Shown in pieces: positions 1 to 7,128 of a DNA stretch of 20,685 nucleotides. The stretch spans positions 1 to 20,685 of the forward strand of contig JAJRYP010000097.1 in assembly GCA_024275695.1 (NCBI GenBank), read 5' to 3'. Both the position numbers and the translations under genes were made by a program. The stretch is from Patescibacteria group bacterium (GTDB lineage: Bacteria; Patescibacteriota; Gracilibacteria; UBA1369; PNNO01). The notes beneath the pieces are model-generated. The model worked only from the letters and a program-made list of their open reading frames with translations, ran no database searches and had not been told where the DNA came from. Numbering within the stretch: the first letter of the stretch is position 1; the number at the start of each line of letters is the position of its first letter.

Positions 1-9
1 GCGATATCA

Positions 10-38
10 TTGACTTGGGATTTAGAACCGTTTATTAT
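10..38 (+). promoter_or_regulatory. Predicted sigma70-type promoter of the nifU-nifS operon
   Basis: A -35 hexamer TTGACT (10-15) and a -10 hexamer TATTAT (33-38) are separated by 17 bases. Transcription should start near position 45, giving a leader of about 27 nucleotides before the ATG at 72. Its position rules out the upstream in-frame ATG at 15, which would lie inside the promoter. The hexamers are seen; activity is inferred. Confidence 0.55.
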
Positions 39-71
39 CTTAGCCAGGAATTATTCCTAGTATCTATAATT

Positions 72-716
72 ATGAACGAACAACAGACTAATAAAAAACG
101 GGACGGAATTGGATGGGCATATTCGGACGCTGTTAAAGAACATTTTTTTAATCCTAAAAATATATTATCGGATCCGAAGAACTATAAAGCCGACGGTGTT
201 GGCTATGTTGGTAGCCCCGCGTGCGGAGATATGATGAAAATGTGGATTAAAGTGGACAAACTCACGGATACCGTTAAAGAGTGCAAGTGGCAGACTTTCG
301 GTTGTGCTTCGGCAATAGCTTCAACTTCGGTTTTATCCGAAATGGTAACTGAAAAAGGTGGCATGTCTCTGGACGACGCAATGGAACTTCGCCCGCAGGA
401 TATCGTTGATAGACTTTCCGGTCTGCCCGATAAAAAAATTCATTGCTCGGTTCTGGGAGATAAAGCTCTTCGTGCCGCCATAAACGATTATTTCAGAAAA
501 AGCGGTCAAAAAGACAGATGTAAAAAAGAGGAAACAAAGGTAATTTGCAAATGTCTTGATGTTACAAATCATGAAATTGAAGATGCCGTACTTGAAGGTA
601 AACATACATTTGAAGATATTCAAAAGAAAACAAAATGCGGAACTGGATGCTCGGCATGCAGACCACGGATTGAGCGTCTTATTGAGGAATATAAACTTCA
701 ATACTTTGGTGAATAA
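72..716 (+). CDS. nifU: NifU-like Fe-S cluster scaffold (IscU domain plus BFD-like [2Fe-2S] domain)
   Basis: This protein is a scaffold on which iron-sulfur clusters are assembled before transfer to apoproteins in the cytosol. The 214-residue product has an IscU/NifU_N domain (about 15-142) with the three expected cluster cysteines C51, C78 and C125, and D53 next to C51. A BFD-like [2Fe-2S] domain follows (about 155-205) with C159, C161, C193 and C196, the C-x-C ... C-x2-C spacing of the NifU central domain. The C-terminal Nfu domain of full-length NifU is missing, so this is the shorter two-domain form. I chose the ATG at 72 because the frame opens at an ATG at 15 that lies inside a good promoter. 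The sulfur donor nifS starts 6 bases downstream, so the two form an operon. Confidence 0.9.
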   Translation: MNEQQTNKKRDGIGWAYSDAVKEHFFNPKNILSDPKNYKADGVGYVGSPACGDMMKMWIKVDKLTDTVKECKWQTFGCASAIASTSVLSEMVTEKGGMSLDDAMELRPQDIVDRLSGLPDKKIHCSVLGDKALRAAINDYFRKSGQKDRCKKEETKVICKCLDVTNHEIEDAVLEGKHTFEDIQKKTKCGTGCSACRPRIERLIEEYKLQYFGE

Positions 717-722
717 TAAATT

Positions 723-1904
723 ATGTCTAAAGATATAAAATACAGGAAAGTTTATCTGGATAATGCTGCTACAACTCAGCTGGATCCACGTGTTTTCGAA
801 AAAATGAAGCCGTTTTTTAATGAAATATACGGAAATCCTTCCTCAATATACGAAAAAGCTCAAGAAGCACGAAATGCTCTTGATAATGCACGAATTATGA
901 TTGCACGGATTATCGGAAGTTCGCCTGAGGAAATTATTTTTACTTCCGGAGGTACCGAAAGTGATAATCTGGCTATTTTAGGAGTCTCACGAGCCAAGAA
1001 AAAAAAGGGTAATCATATAATTACTTCCGCGATTGAACACCATGCGGTTCTTAATCCATGTGAAGAACTCGAAAAAGGAGGATTTGAAGTTACTTATATT
1101 CCAGTCGAAAAAAACGGAATAGTTGATCCGGCAAAAGTTAAAGAAGCAATGCGAAAAGACACTATTCTGGTTTCAATAATGTATGCTAATAATGAAATAG
1201 GCACAATTCAGCCTATTGCGAAAATTGGAAGAGCATGCAAGAAAAAAGGTATCCCATTTCATACCGACGCGTGTCAGGCTGCCGGGGCCCTTGATCTAAA
1301 TGTGGATAAACTACATTTGGATTTAATGACAATAAACGGAAGCAAAATATATGGTCCCAAAGGTGTCGGTATGCTTTATGTACGTTCCGGAACTCCTTTA
1401 AAGCCAATTATGTATGGCGGAGAACAGGAAAAACGCATACGCCCCGGAACCGAAAATGTTGCGGCAATAGTTGGAATGGCGCATGCGTTATATCTGGCAC
1501 AACGTGAACGCGAAAAAGAAAATAAACGTTTAATTGGATTGCGAGACAAGTTAATTCAAGGAATTGAGGATAGAATCCCTAAAGTTCGCTTAAACGGCGA
1601 CGCGGAAAATCGCCTGCCAAATAATGTGAATATGTCAATTTTGGATATAGAAGGAGAAGCACTTTTATTAAGGCTCGATATGGCTGGAATAGCGGCATCT
1701 TCAGGATCGGCGTGTACATCCGGCAGCCTGGATCCTTCTCATGTAATACTCGCCTTGGGACTTCCATATGAAATTGCTCACGGGAGTTTAAGATTTAGTT
1801 TGGGAAAAAATACAACAGATGAAGATATTGATTATGTTTTAGAAAAACTGCCTAAAATTGTTAAGGATTTAAGGGCTATTTCTCCGGTGAGAATAAATAT
1901 GTAG
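723..1904 (+). CDS. nifS: Cysteine desulfurase (NifS/IscS family)
   Basis: This PLP enzyme converts L-cysteine to L-alanine and passes the sulfur as an enzyme persulfide to the NifU scaffold encoded just upstream. The 393 residues match the normal family length. Visible landmarks are the N-terminal DNAATT motif, the SGGTESDN cofactor loop (75-82), H106 in the EHH motif that stacks on PLP, D182 in HTDACQ, the Schiff-base lysine K208 in NGSK, the RPGTEN motif (240-245), and the catalytic cysteine C331 in SGSACTSGS. The active-site loop is of the long class I type found in NifS and IscS rather than SufS. The gene starts 6 bases after nifU with no Shine-Dalgarno sequence, so it is probably translated from the same transcript. 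It stops with TAG. NifS and IscS cannot be told apart by sequence alone; I use nifS because of the NifU partner. Confidence 0.93.
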   Translation: MSKDIKYRKVYLDNAATTQLDPRVFEKMKPFFNEIYGNPSSIYEKAQEARNALDNARIMIARIIGSSPEEIIFTSGGTESDNLAILGVSRAKKKKGNHIITSAIEHHAVLNPCEELEKGGFEVTYIPVEKNGIVDPAKVKEAMRKDTILVSIMYANNEIGTIQPIAKIGRACKKKGIPFHTDACQAAGALDLNVDKLHLDLMTINGSKIYGPKGVGMLYVRSGTPLKPIMYGGEQEKRIRPGTENVAAIVGMAHALYLAQREREKENKRLIGLRDKLIQGIEDRIPKVRLNGDAENRLPNNVNMSILDIEGEALLLRLDMAGIAASSGSACTSGSLDPSHVILALGLPYEIAHGSLRFSLGKNTTDEDIDYVLEKLPKIVKDLRAISPVRINM

Positions 1905-1924
1905 ACATAAAAAGCACCCCCTTT

Positions 1925-1951
1925 AAACCTTCCCCGGGGGGGGAGGTTTTT
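1925..1951 (+). terminator. Possible Rho-independent terminator after nifS
   Basis: The arm AAACC-T-TCCCC (1925-1935) pairs with GGGGAGGTTT (1940-1949) around a GGGG loop, with one bulged T. A run of five T (1947-1951) overlaps the end of the stem on the plus strand. It lies 20 bases past the nifS stop. The C4/G8 homopolymer is also a likely spot for sequencing error. It has no T-tract on the minus strand, so it would not end the tRNA-Leu transcript. Confidence 0.45.
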
Positions 1952-1985
1952 AAAGAGCTCAGCTTAACTACATTCGCTTCGCCCT

Positions 1986-2074
1986 TGGTGCCGCGGGAGG
2001 GAATCGAACCCTCACATGGTATAACCCATACAGGATTTTAAGTCCTGCGCGTCTACCAATTCCGCCACCGCGGC
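1986..2074 (-). tRNA. tRNA-Leu (anticodon UAA)
   Basis: The minus strand folds into a class II tRNA of 86 nucleotides plus an encoded CCA (1986-1988). The acceptor stem pairs GCCGCGG (complement of 2068-2074) with CCGCGGC (complement of 1990-1996), and the discriminator is A. The anticodon arm has a perfect CAGGA/TCCTG stem and a seven-base loop CTTAAAA, giving anticodon UAA (plus-strand positions 2038-2040). A variable arm with an ATGG/CCAT stem is present, as expected for leucine. The T-arm GAGGG-TTCGATT-CCCTC is intact. It reads codons UUA and UUG, which are abundant in this AT-rich genome. Confidence 0.97.
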
Positions 2075-2124
2075 TTAAATAAACCTTCAACATTCTTGCA
2101 GGCTCCACAAAGGATTGCAACTGA

Positions 2125-2146
2125 ATTTCTAAAATATTTCTAAAAT
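2125..2146. repeat. Two tandem 11-bp direct repeats upstream of the response regulator
   Basis: The unit ATTTCTAAAAT occurs twice without a gap (2125-2135 and 2136-2146), and the first three bases of a third copy follow. The period is one helical turn, which is the spacing of OmpR/PhoB-family binding boxes. The pair ends 15 bases before the predicted -35 of the response regulator gene. An autoregulatory operator is an inference from family behaviour. Confidence 0.5.
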
Positions 2147-2161
2147 ATTCATGTATTTTTC

Positions 2162-2190
2162 TTGACAAATTTCATTTTTTTATTCATAGT
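2162..2190 (+). promoter_or_regulatory. Predicted promoter of the response regulator gene
   Basis: A perfect -35 TTGACA (2162-2167) is followed after 17 bases by CATAGT (2185-2190), a weak -10. The expected start near 2197 leaves a leader of about 53 nucleotides. A strong -35 with a weak -10 beside tandem repeats fits an activated or autoregulated promoter, but this is inference. Confidence 0.45.
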
Positions 2191-2249
2191 TTTATCCGGC
2201 CTTTCAAAAAATCATTCTTGTTATTGTTAAACCTTCTCTACCTACCTCT

Positions 2250-2930
2250 ATGTTAAAAGCACTCGTAGTCGAGGACGAAAATGAAATAGTTGAGTTCCTT
2301 AAAAAGGGGCTAAGCTATGAAAACTTTTATGTTGACACTGCATATAATGGAGATGAGGCTTTTAAATTAGCCATTCAGCGTGAATATGACATTATTCTTT
2401 TGGATTTGTTACTTCCCGGAAGAGATGGCTTGAGTGTTTTGCAAAGTTTAAGGACGGAGCAAGTGCAAACACCTATAATCGCCGTAACGGCAATTCAGGA
2501 TAACAATACAAAAATTAAACTTCTTAATAATGGCGCGGACGATTATATCGAGAAGCCTTTCTCTTTCACGGAACTCTTGGCAAGAATTCACGCGGTACTA
2601 AGAAGGACTAACGCGAAACAGAATGTTGAAGTACTAAAAATCGATAATCTTGAACTTTATCCGAAAAGAAAAGAAACTTTCAGGCAAAAGAGAAAAATCA
2701 ATTTAAGGAATAAAGAATTTGCGTTACTTGAATATCTTATGAGAAACGAAGGGATAGTGATTACAAGAAATACTATCATGGAAAAAATTTGGGGCTATAA
2801 TGCGGCGGTGAATTCAAATACAATTGATACACATGTCGCAATTCTTCGAAAAAAAGTCGACGAAGGACACCCTACACGGCTTATTCATACAGTTCATGGA
2901 GTTGGTTATAAACTTGCTTTGGAAAAATAA
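2250..2930 (+). CDS. OmpR/PhoB-family response regulator
   Basis: This is the output half of a two-component system: phosphorylation of the receiver domain controls DNA binding. The 226-residue protein has a receiver domain (about 1-118) with acidic-pocket residues E8 and D9, phospho-acceptor D52 in the LLDLLLPG strand, the switch threonine T80 and the conserved lysine K102 in EKPF. The C-terminal part (about 128-226) is an OmpR-type winged helix, recognised from the KEFALLEYL start, the recognition-helix region around NTIDTHVAILRKKVD, and the final VHGVGYKL hairpin. No histidine kinase gene is adjacent, so it is an orphan here; the kinase fragment at the right edge is about 17 kb away and need not be its partner. 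The upstream 11-bp tandem repeats could be its own binding box. There is no Shine-Dalgarno sequence. Confidence 0.92.
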   Translation: MLKALVVEDENEIVEFLKKGLSYENFYVDTAYNGDEAFKLAIQREYDIILLDLLLPGRDGLSVLQSLRTEQVQTPIIAVTAIQDNNTKIKLLNNGADDYIEKPFSFTELLARIHAVLRRTNAKQNVEVLKIDNLELYPKRKETFRQKRKINLRNKEFALLEYLMRNEGIVITRNTIMEKIWGYNAAVNSNTIDTHVAILRKKVDEGHPTRLIHTVHGVGYKLALEK

Positions 2931-3026
2931 TCTTAAGTCTCGAAAAATTTAAGAATTTTTTATTATAACTTCAGGAATTTTTCATGTCGCTGATATATCA
3001 TGCGTTTCGGAGCTTTTGATACGTTG

Positions 3027-3117
3027 AAAAAAAGAGATCGTGTTGTTCATCTATAGCTCTTGATTTTTTAATGTCAGGAGGTGCTCCCTATAGGTGAACA
3101 GCACAGTCTCTTTTTTT
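3027..3117. terminator. Very large bidirectional terminator-like hairpin
   Basis: Positions 3027-3056 pair with 3088-3117 over 30 base pairs with one mismatch (C3039/A3105) and three G-T wobbles. The outer stem is A7 against T7, so each strand ends its hairpin with a seven-base T run. It sits between the convergent response regulator (stop 2930) and ferritin (stop 3140) genes and could terminate both. The 31-base loop holds a secondary GGAG-GTG-CTCC hairpin (3077-3087) and the octamer AGGAGGTG (3076-3083), a perfect Shine-Dalgarno match. A structured small RNA is an alternative reading. Confidence 0.65.
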
Positions 3118-3139
3118 ATTTCAATTTTTTACAACGGAG

Positions 3140-3658
3140 TTACTTTTCTTTTGTTTCAGTTGAAGGAAGAAAAACTCTGGCCCCAAGTTCTTTATCAAGC
3201 ATATAAACACCGGGACCTTTATCCCCCGCCAGCTTAACTTTATCAACAATATTTGCGGCAGTGCTTTCTTCTTCAACCTGTTCATCTATAAACCATTTTA
3301 ACATCGATTCGAGAGGATAATCTTTTTCACGAACGGCTAATTCGTAAAGATTATTAATAAGTGATGTTACTTCTTTTTCGTGTTCCAAAGTTTTTTCAAA
3401 AACCTCCAAAGGTGATTTAAATTCCGCTTGCGGCTGCTCAATCGCTTTCATTACAACTTTGCCTCCACGTTCGAAAACAAAATCATAGAATTTCATAGCG
3501 TGAGTCATTTCTTCTTGAGCTTGAATTTTCATCCAATTGGAAAAACCTTCCAGACTAATAGAATCAAAATATGCCGCCATTGACAAATAAAGATATGCAG
3601 AATAGATTTCCGCGTTAATTTGATTATTAATTGCTTCCTGTACTTTTTCGTTCATCAT
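3140..3658 (-). CDS. ftnA: Ferritin (bacterial non-haem, FtnA type)
   Basis: Ferritin oxidises Fe(II) and stores it as a ferric mineral inside a 24-subunit shell in the cytosol. The 172-residue four-helix protein carries the ferroxidase residues E17, E50, H53, E94, Q127 and E130 when counted from the ATG at 3658. That numbering coincides with E. coli FtnA as I recall it and supports this start; the frame also extends to a TTG at 3664 and has a second ATG at 3655. The QAQEEMTHAMKFYDF stretch holding E50 and H53 is typical. Haem-binding bacterioferritin features were not seen. Together with the nifU-nifS operon it points to active iron handling. A promoter with 17-base spacing lies upstream and shares a 13-mer with the response regulator's upstream repeats. 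No Shine-Dalgarno sequence is present. Confidence 0.93.
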   Translation of the reverse strand: MMNEKVQEAINNQINAEIYSAYLYLSMAAYFDSISLEGFSNWMKIQAQEEMTHAMKFYDFVFERGGKVVMKAIEQPQAEFKSPLEVFEKTLEHEKEVTSLINNLYELAVREKDYPLESMLKWFIDEQVEEESTAANIVDKVKLAGDKGPGVYMLDKELGARVFLPSTETKEK

Positions 3659-3696
3659 TTTCAATTTGTTAATATTTTGTTTGGTTCGGAGATTAA

Positions 3697-3725
3697 ATTT
3701 TAACGAATCTAAAATATTTCCGCAA
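3697..3725 (-). promoter_or_regulatory. Predicted ferritin promoter with a shared 13-mer in its spacer
   Basis: On the minus strand a -35 TTGCGG (3720-3725) and -10 TAAAAT (3697-3702) are 17 bases apart. The start should be near 3690, giving a leader of about 32 nucleotides. The plus-strand 13-mer TCTAAAATATTTC (3708-3720) is identical to 2128-2140 in the tandem repeats before the response regulator. A protein bound there would cover the promoter. Confidence 0.45.
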
Positions 3726-3774
3726 TCGGATTTTCTTGAGTTTATTTTTCCATTTGCTCTATTTCAAGTTAATT

Positions 3775-3802
3775 TTGAGATTCATTATATTGATGTTATA
3801 TG
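3775..3802 (+). promoter_or_regulatory. Weak candidate promoter of the DUF1624 gene
   Basis: TTGAGA (3775-3780) and TATATG (3797-3802) are 16 bases apart, ahead of the ATG at 3845. The -10 matches consensus at only four positions. A short inverted repeat, AGTT-AGC-AACT, lies between it and the gene. Confidence 0.3.
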
Positions 3803-3844
3803 TGTATCAAGATTTGAGTTAGCAACTTAACACATCCTCACAAA

Positions 3845-4582
3845 ATGTCCAAAGATCTAAATAAACGATTCTGGGAAATAGATTTTCTGCGTGGCATTGC
3901 AATAATATCAATGGTTATTTATCACGCCGCCTTTGATCTTAATTATTTTAACATTCTTGAAATTGAAATGCATAGAGGTTTTTGGTCTATTTTCGGGAAG
4001 TCTGTTTTTGTTTTGTTTTTCGTTTTAGTCGGAATTTCATTGAATCTAAGTTATTCCAGATCAAAAATAAAAAATAAGACTAATCTGTTTGGCAAATATT
4101 TAAAAAGAGGATTGAGAGTTTTTTTCTGGGGATTAATAATCACGCTGGTAACATTTATATTTATGCGAAAAGGCTTTGTTTGGTTCGGCGTGCTTCATTT
4201 TATCGGATTATCAATAATATTTGCATATCCTTTAATGAAGCTGTTTTATACAAATTTATTTTTGGGCTTAATTATAATTTCGATCGGACTGCTGTTAAGC
4301 AATTACTCATTCGATTTTTCATGGCTTGTATGGCTTGGATTCAAGCCGAAGGGTTTTTATTCCGTTGATTACTTCCCGATTTTTCCATATTTCGGTATCA
4401 TACTTATTGGAACATTTATCGGGAAAAAATTTTATGTGGATTATGAAAGAAAATTCAGCATAAAGAATCGATCCGAGCATCATTTAATAAGACCGGTTAG
4501 TTTTCTTGGAAAAAACTCACTGGTTATTTATTTAATACATCAGCCTATCCTTATATTAATACTACTTGTAGTTTTATTATAA
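3845..4582 (+). CDS. DUF1624 / heparan-alpha-glucosaminide N-acetyltransferase-like membrane protein
   Basis: This is a polytopic membrane protein of the DUF1624 type, related to the catalytic domain of heparan-alpha-glucosaminide N-acetyltransferase, a family thought to move acyl groups onto sugars across the membrane. The N-terminus has the family signature: a charged RFWEIDFLRG stretch leading into the first helix, then the helix with IYHAAFDLNYF. About seven hydrophobic segments are visible over 245 residues (roughly 14-34, 47-66, 92-107, 112-135, 138-153, 178-195 and 224-245). The last helix carries GKNSLVIYLIHQP, a motif shared with other membrane acyltransferases. The substrate is unknown; modification of a surface glycan would suit the polysaccharide genes in this window. 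It diverges from ferritin and converges with the large gene at 4588 with only 5 bases between stops. Confidence 0.75.
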   Translation: MSKDLNKRFWEIDFLRGIAIISMVIYHAAFDLNYFNILEIEMHRGFWSIFGKSVFVLFFVLVGISLNLSYSRSKIKNKTNLFGKYLKRGLRVFFWGLIITLVTFIFMRKGFVWFGVLHFIGLSIIFAYPLMKLFYTNLFLGLIIISIGLLLSNYSFDFSWLVWLGFKPKGFYSVDYFPIFPYFGIILIGTFIGKKFYVDYERKFSIKNRSEHHLIRPVSFLGKNSLVIYLIHQPILILILLVVLL

Positions 4583-4587
4583 CAAAT

Positions 4588-6999
4588 CTATAAACCGCTG
4601 AACAAACCTTCCAAATATCTTTCAATCATACCCAGTTCATCAATCATGCTTTCATGAAGCACCGAATCTTCTTTTATTTGTCGATATTTGGAATGATAAT
4701 AATTAAGAATGACAAACAATTGATCTATAGCGTATTCCAGTCCTTCTCGATCTCTATCTTTACACTTCTTAATTTCTTCCAACACTAAAGATAAATATTT
4801 TAAGGCCTCTTGCAGTTCGAATTCGGAAATTTCAACCGACTTTAATAAATCTCTTGCAGTTCGTAATGCTTCACACGCATTTTGCAATTTTTTGCTATCC
4901 GACTCTTGAAGGACATTGCGATTATTTAAATCCAACGGAAATTTATCAAAAGCATTTAAGAAGTCTTTAATATGATCAACCATTGCAGAATATTGGACAG
5001 CGGTATGATCCGTATTGTTTCGCAAATATTCTTCAAGATGTTTTTCCATATCTTGCCAAACTTCAAATTCCGTAAATCTCAACAGATATTTTTGATCGGA
5101 AAGATTATGCATTCGACGATAAAGACCTAATAATATCCCACGCAATCCAACTTCGTTTCTTCCACCTTCAAGTAGTCGTTGGAATTGACGGTTTATCATT
5201 GCAAGTTCTTTTCTAAAGTCCAAAAAGACACTTCTTAACATATGTGAAGTTTGAATCTCTTCTTTCATCTCCGGGAAAATATCAACCATTGAAATATTTT
5301 CTTTAAATAATTGTGCCAAATGCAAAATTCCCATTTGCAAAGCTTTTTTAATATAGCCGTTACAAGCTTCTATTTCCGGCCCAAGATAATTTCCGGCAGA
5401 ATGATTTTTTGCAAGTCCGAGATCTCTTTGTGCGTCTTTTAAAGCATTATCAACACCTTGCTCTATCACAAAAAGACACTCTTGTATTCTCAAATAAAAT
5501 CCGGCTACGTTCTTTTGAGGAGTATGCCTTGATTCATCTTCATTTTGACCAAGAGATGTTACTATTGCTTGTATTTGTTTTTCTATTGAAGGAGGCGGTT
5601 GCGATTCAAGTTGAATGTTGAATTCCAAATCAAGATCTTCATCTTCATTATCCAAGTTCCCTCCGTCAAATCCACTATCTTCCGAAGTAACATCCTTCAA
5701 AATCTCCTTTAATTCTTGAAAAATCTGCGCGTAGAAAGGCAAAGCTATTTTGAGATAACCGGGACGTGCTTCAGCATCTTTTTGTTTATACGCACTATCA
5801 ATATATTCAATATAAGAAAGAACTTTTAACATTCTAAACATTATCGATCTTAATCGTTTCTGAATATCTTGCGGCACTTCACTTGGGATAAGATTGAAAA
5901 ATGCTTTATTTATCTTTTCCGCAAGCAAATCATGACTGGAAACAAGGATATGTGCCTGTCCTTCAAGATTATTTAATACACCTATAATTGCATTTAATTT
6001 CAAAAGAGCATGAGAGGACTCCAGTTCATACATTTGTCTAAGCATAACTTGAGCTATTTCAAGACGATCCGGTAATTCTTGCACACCAAGCATGCCCTCG
6101 TTAACCCCAATAGGAAGAGTATGTCTGAAAGCAGGTATGTTCGAATATCCGGATACAAGTTTTTCCAAATCTTCAACAGCAACATATTTATCCGATTCCA
6201 CACCGTCTCCGGTTTCAATCATAGCTGTCAGTAATTCGGCATATGCGGCTAAATCCTCTTTTTGAGCATCGTTTAACCGGAGCACTTCACAAATACGTTC
6301 CGTATCTTCAATTACTTGCATACCGATTTTTTTCTCAATAAATGTTTTTAGATTCAGTTTTGTTAATCTTTTACCTAAATATTTGCAACGAATCAATGCT
6401 CCTTTAAGAGACGCTATGAGACGCATTAAAGTTTTCACCGATTTATCTTCAATCTCTAGTTTAGTCCGACCGTTTTGCAATTCAGCCAATAAATTTTGTA
6501 TATGTTGAATAAAAAGCAAAATTTCCCTTGGAGCCAAAGTACGATCATGAGCTTTTTCAGATTGATCAACGTCACTTGTAAAAGATTCAAAATAATATTT
6601 TTCTTCTTGTAGAAGATCGATTAATTTTTTCAACAATATACTGAGATAAAAATATTGTTTTTTTCTGCTATCTGATAAATGGTCAAATAACTCACGGCGA
6701 GCTATCGCCTGAAATGCGTCTTTTTCCGTTTTAAGTTTATTTCTGCGTCTCATTTCATGTAAACTGGCGATCACGCTATCTTCGGTTCTTGACTCCGCTT
6801 GCTTTTGTTCGACAACTTCCCGTGGAATAGCAGGTCTTCCACTTCTTTTTTCATCAAGCAAATTACGAGCAAGGGATGCGAATAAAGCTGTATTTAAATA
6901 TTCTTCATCGTTTTGTATATTTATTGCATCAGGCCCCGCAAGATCCGGAGATTCATCAACCTCTGCAGATTCATTTCTTTTTTCTTCATCCATATTCAT
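4588..6999 (-). CDS. Large hypothetical helical protein (803 aa)
   Basis: I do not recognise this protein. It has no signal peptide, membrane segment, nucleotide-binding motif or cysteine cluster. It looks almost entirely alpha-helical and rich in Leu, Glu, Lys and Gln. A charged, probably disordered N-terminus (about 1-60) leads into a helical region (about 65-435), an acidic linker dense in Asp and Glu with a PPP turn (about 438-472), and a second helical region (about 475-803). Such a layout suits a scaffold or interaction protein, but that is a guess. The start may be the ATG at 6999 or 6993. It has its own promoter with a perfect TTGACA -35, lies downstream of tRNA-Lys on the same strand behind a terminator, and ends in TAG 5 bases from the convergent DUF1624 gene. 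The frame is open over 2.4 kb, so the gene is real although its role is unknown. Confidence 0.85.
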   Translation of the reverse strand: MNMDEEKRNESAEVDESPDLAGPDAINIQNDEEYLNTALFASLARNLLDEKRSGRPAIPREVVEQKQAESRTEDSVIASLHEMRRRNKLKTEKDAFQAIARRELFDHLSDSRKKQYFYLSILLKKLIDLLQEEKYYFESFTSDVDQSEKAHDRTLAPREILLFIQHIQNLLAELQNGRTKLEIEDKSVKTLMRLIASLKGALIRCKYLGKRLTKLNLKTFIEKKIGMQVIEDTERICEVLRLNDAQKEDLAAYAELLTAMIETGDGVESDKYVAVEDLEKLVSGYSNIPAFRHTLPIGVNEGMLGVQELPDRLEIAQVMLRQMYELESSHALLKLNAIIGVLNNLEGQAHILVSSHDLLAEKINKAFFNLIPSEVPQDIQKRLRSIMFRMLKVLSYIEYIDSAYKQKDAEARPGYLKIALPFYAQIFQELKEILKDVTSEDSGFDGGNLDNEDEDLDLEFNIQLESQPPPSIEKQIQAIVTSLGQNEDESRHTPQKNVAGFYLRIQECLFVIEQGVDNALKDAQRDLGLAKNHSAGNYLGPEIEACNGYIKKALQMGILHLAQLFKENISMVDIFPEMKEEIQTSHMLRSVFLDFRKELAMINRQFQRLLEGGRNEVGLRGILLGLYRRMHNLSDQKYLLRFTEFEVWQDMEKHLEEYLRNNTDHTAVQYSAMVDHIKDFLNAFDKFPLDLNNRNVLQESDSKKLQNACEALRTARDLLKSVEISEFELQEALKYLSLVLEEIKKCKDRDREGLEYAIDQLFVILNYYHSKYRQIKEDSVLHESMIDELGMIERYLEGLFSGL

Positions 7000-7027
7000 A
7001 AGAAACTACAATTTAAAATTGGAGCGT

Positions 7028-7056
7028 AATCTAACATCCTTGTTGTTTTTTGTCAA
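7028..7056 (-). promoter_or_regulatory. Predicted promoter of the 803-aa gene
   Basis: On the minus strand a perfect -35 TTGACA (7051-7056) and -10 TAGATT (7028-7033) are separated by 17 bases. Transcription would start near 7021, leaving a leader of about 22 to 28 nucleotides. This separates expression of the large gene from tRNA-Lys upstream. Confidence 0.6.
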
Positions 7057-7072
7057 ATCGTTACGTCTAATT

Positions 7073-7100
7073 AAAAAGACACTCACTTATGCTCGTGTCT
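7073..7100 (-). terminator. Rho-independent terminator of tRNA-Lys
   Basis: On the minus strand AGACAC (7095-7100) pairs with GTGTCT (7077-7082) around a 12-base loop, followed directly by five T (the A run 7073-7077, which overlaps the stem by one base). It lies just past the repeated tRNA 3' end. The stem is only 6 bp, so it is modest. Confidence 0.5.
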
Positions 7101-7101
7101 G

Positions 7102-7128
7102 TGGTGGGTGTGGTGGGTGTGGTGGGTG
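7102..7128. repeat. Three tandem 9-bp repeats made of the tRNA-Lys 3' end
   Basis: TGGTGGGTG occurs three times without gaps (7102-7110, 7111-7119, 7120-7128). On the tRNA strand the unit is CACCCACCA, the last nine nucleotides of tRNA-Lys including CCA. The copy at 7120-7128 belongs to the tRNA and the other two lie just downstream of it. The plus strand is G-rich here, with several GG and GGG runs. Confidence 0.9.

Noticed and set aside
15..71. N-terminal extension of NifU from the ATG at 15
   Set aside because: The extra 19 residues do not look like NifU and the ATG lies inside a TTGACT-N17-TATTAT promoter.
1968..2168. Minus-strand open frame across the tRNA-Leu locus
   Set aside because: It is a translation of the tRNA and its flanks; the tRNA fold is perfect.
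3071..3240. Tiny ORFs starting near the AGGAGGTG octamer (ATG at 3071, GTG at 3094)
   Set aside because: One is 8 codons and has the octamer inside it; the other is low-complexity and antisense to ferritin. No coding signal.
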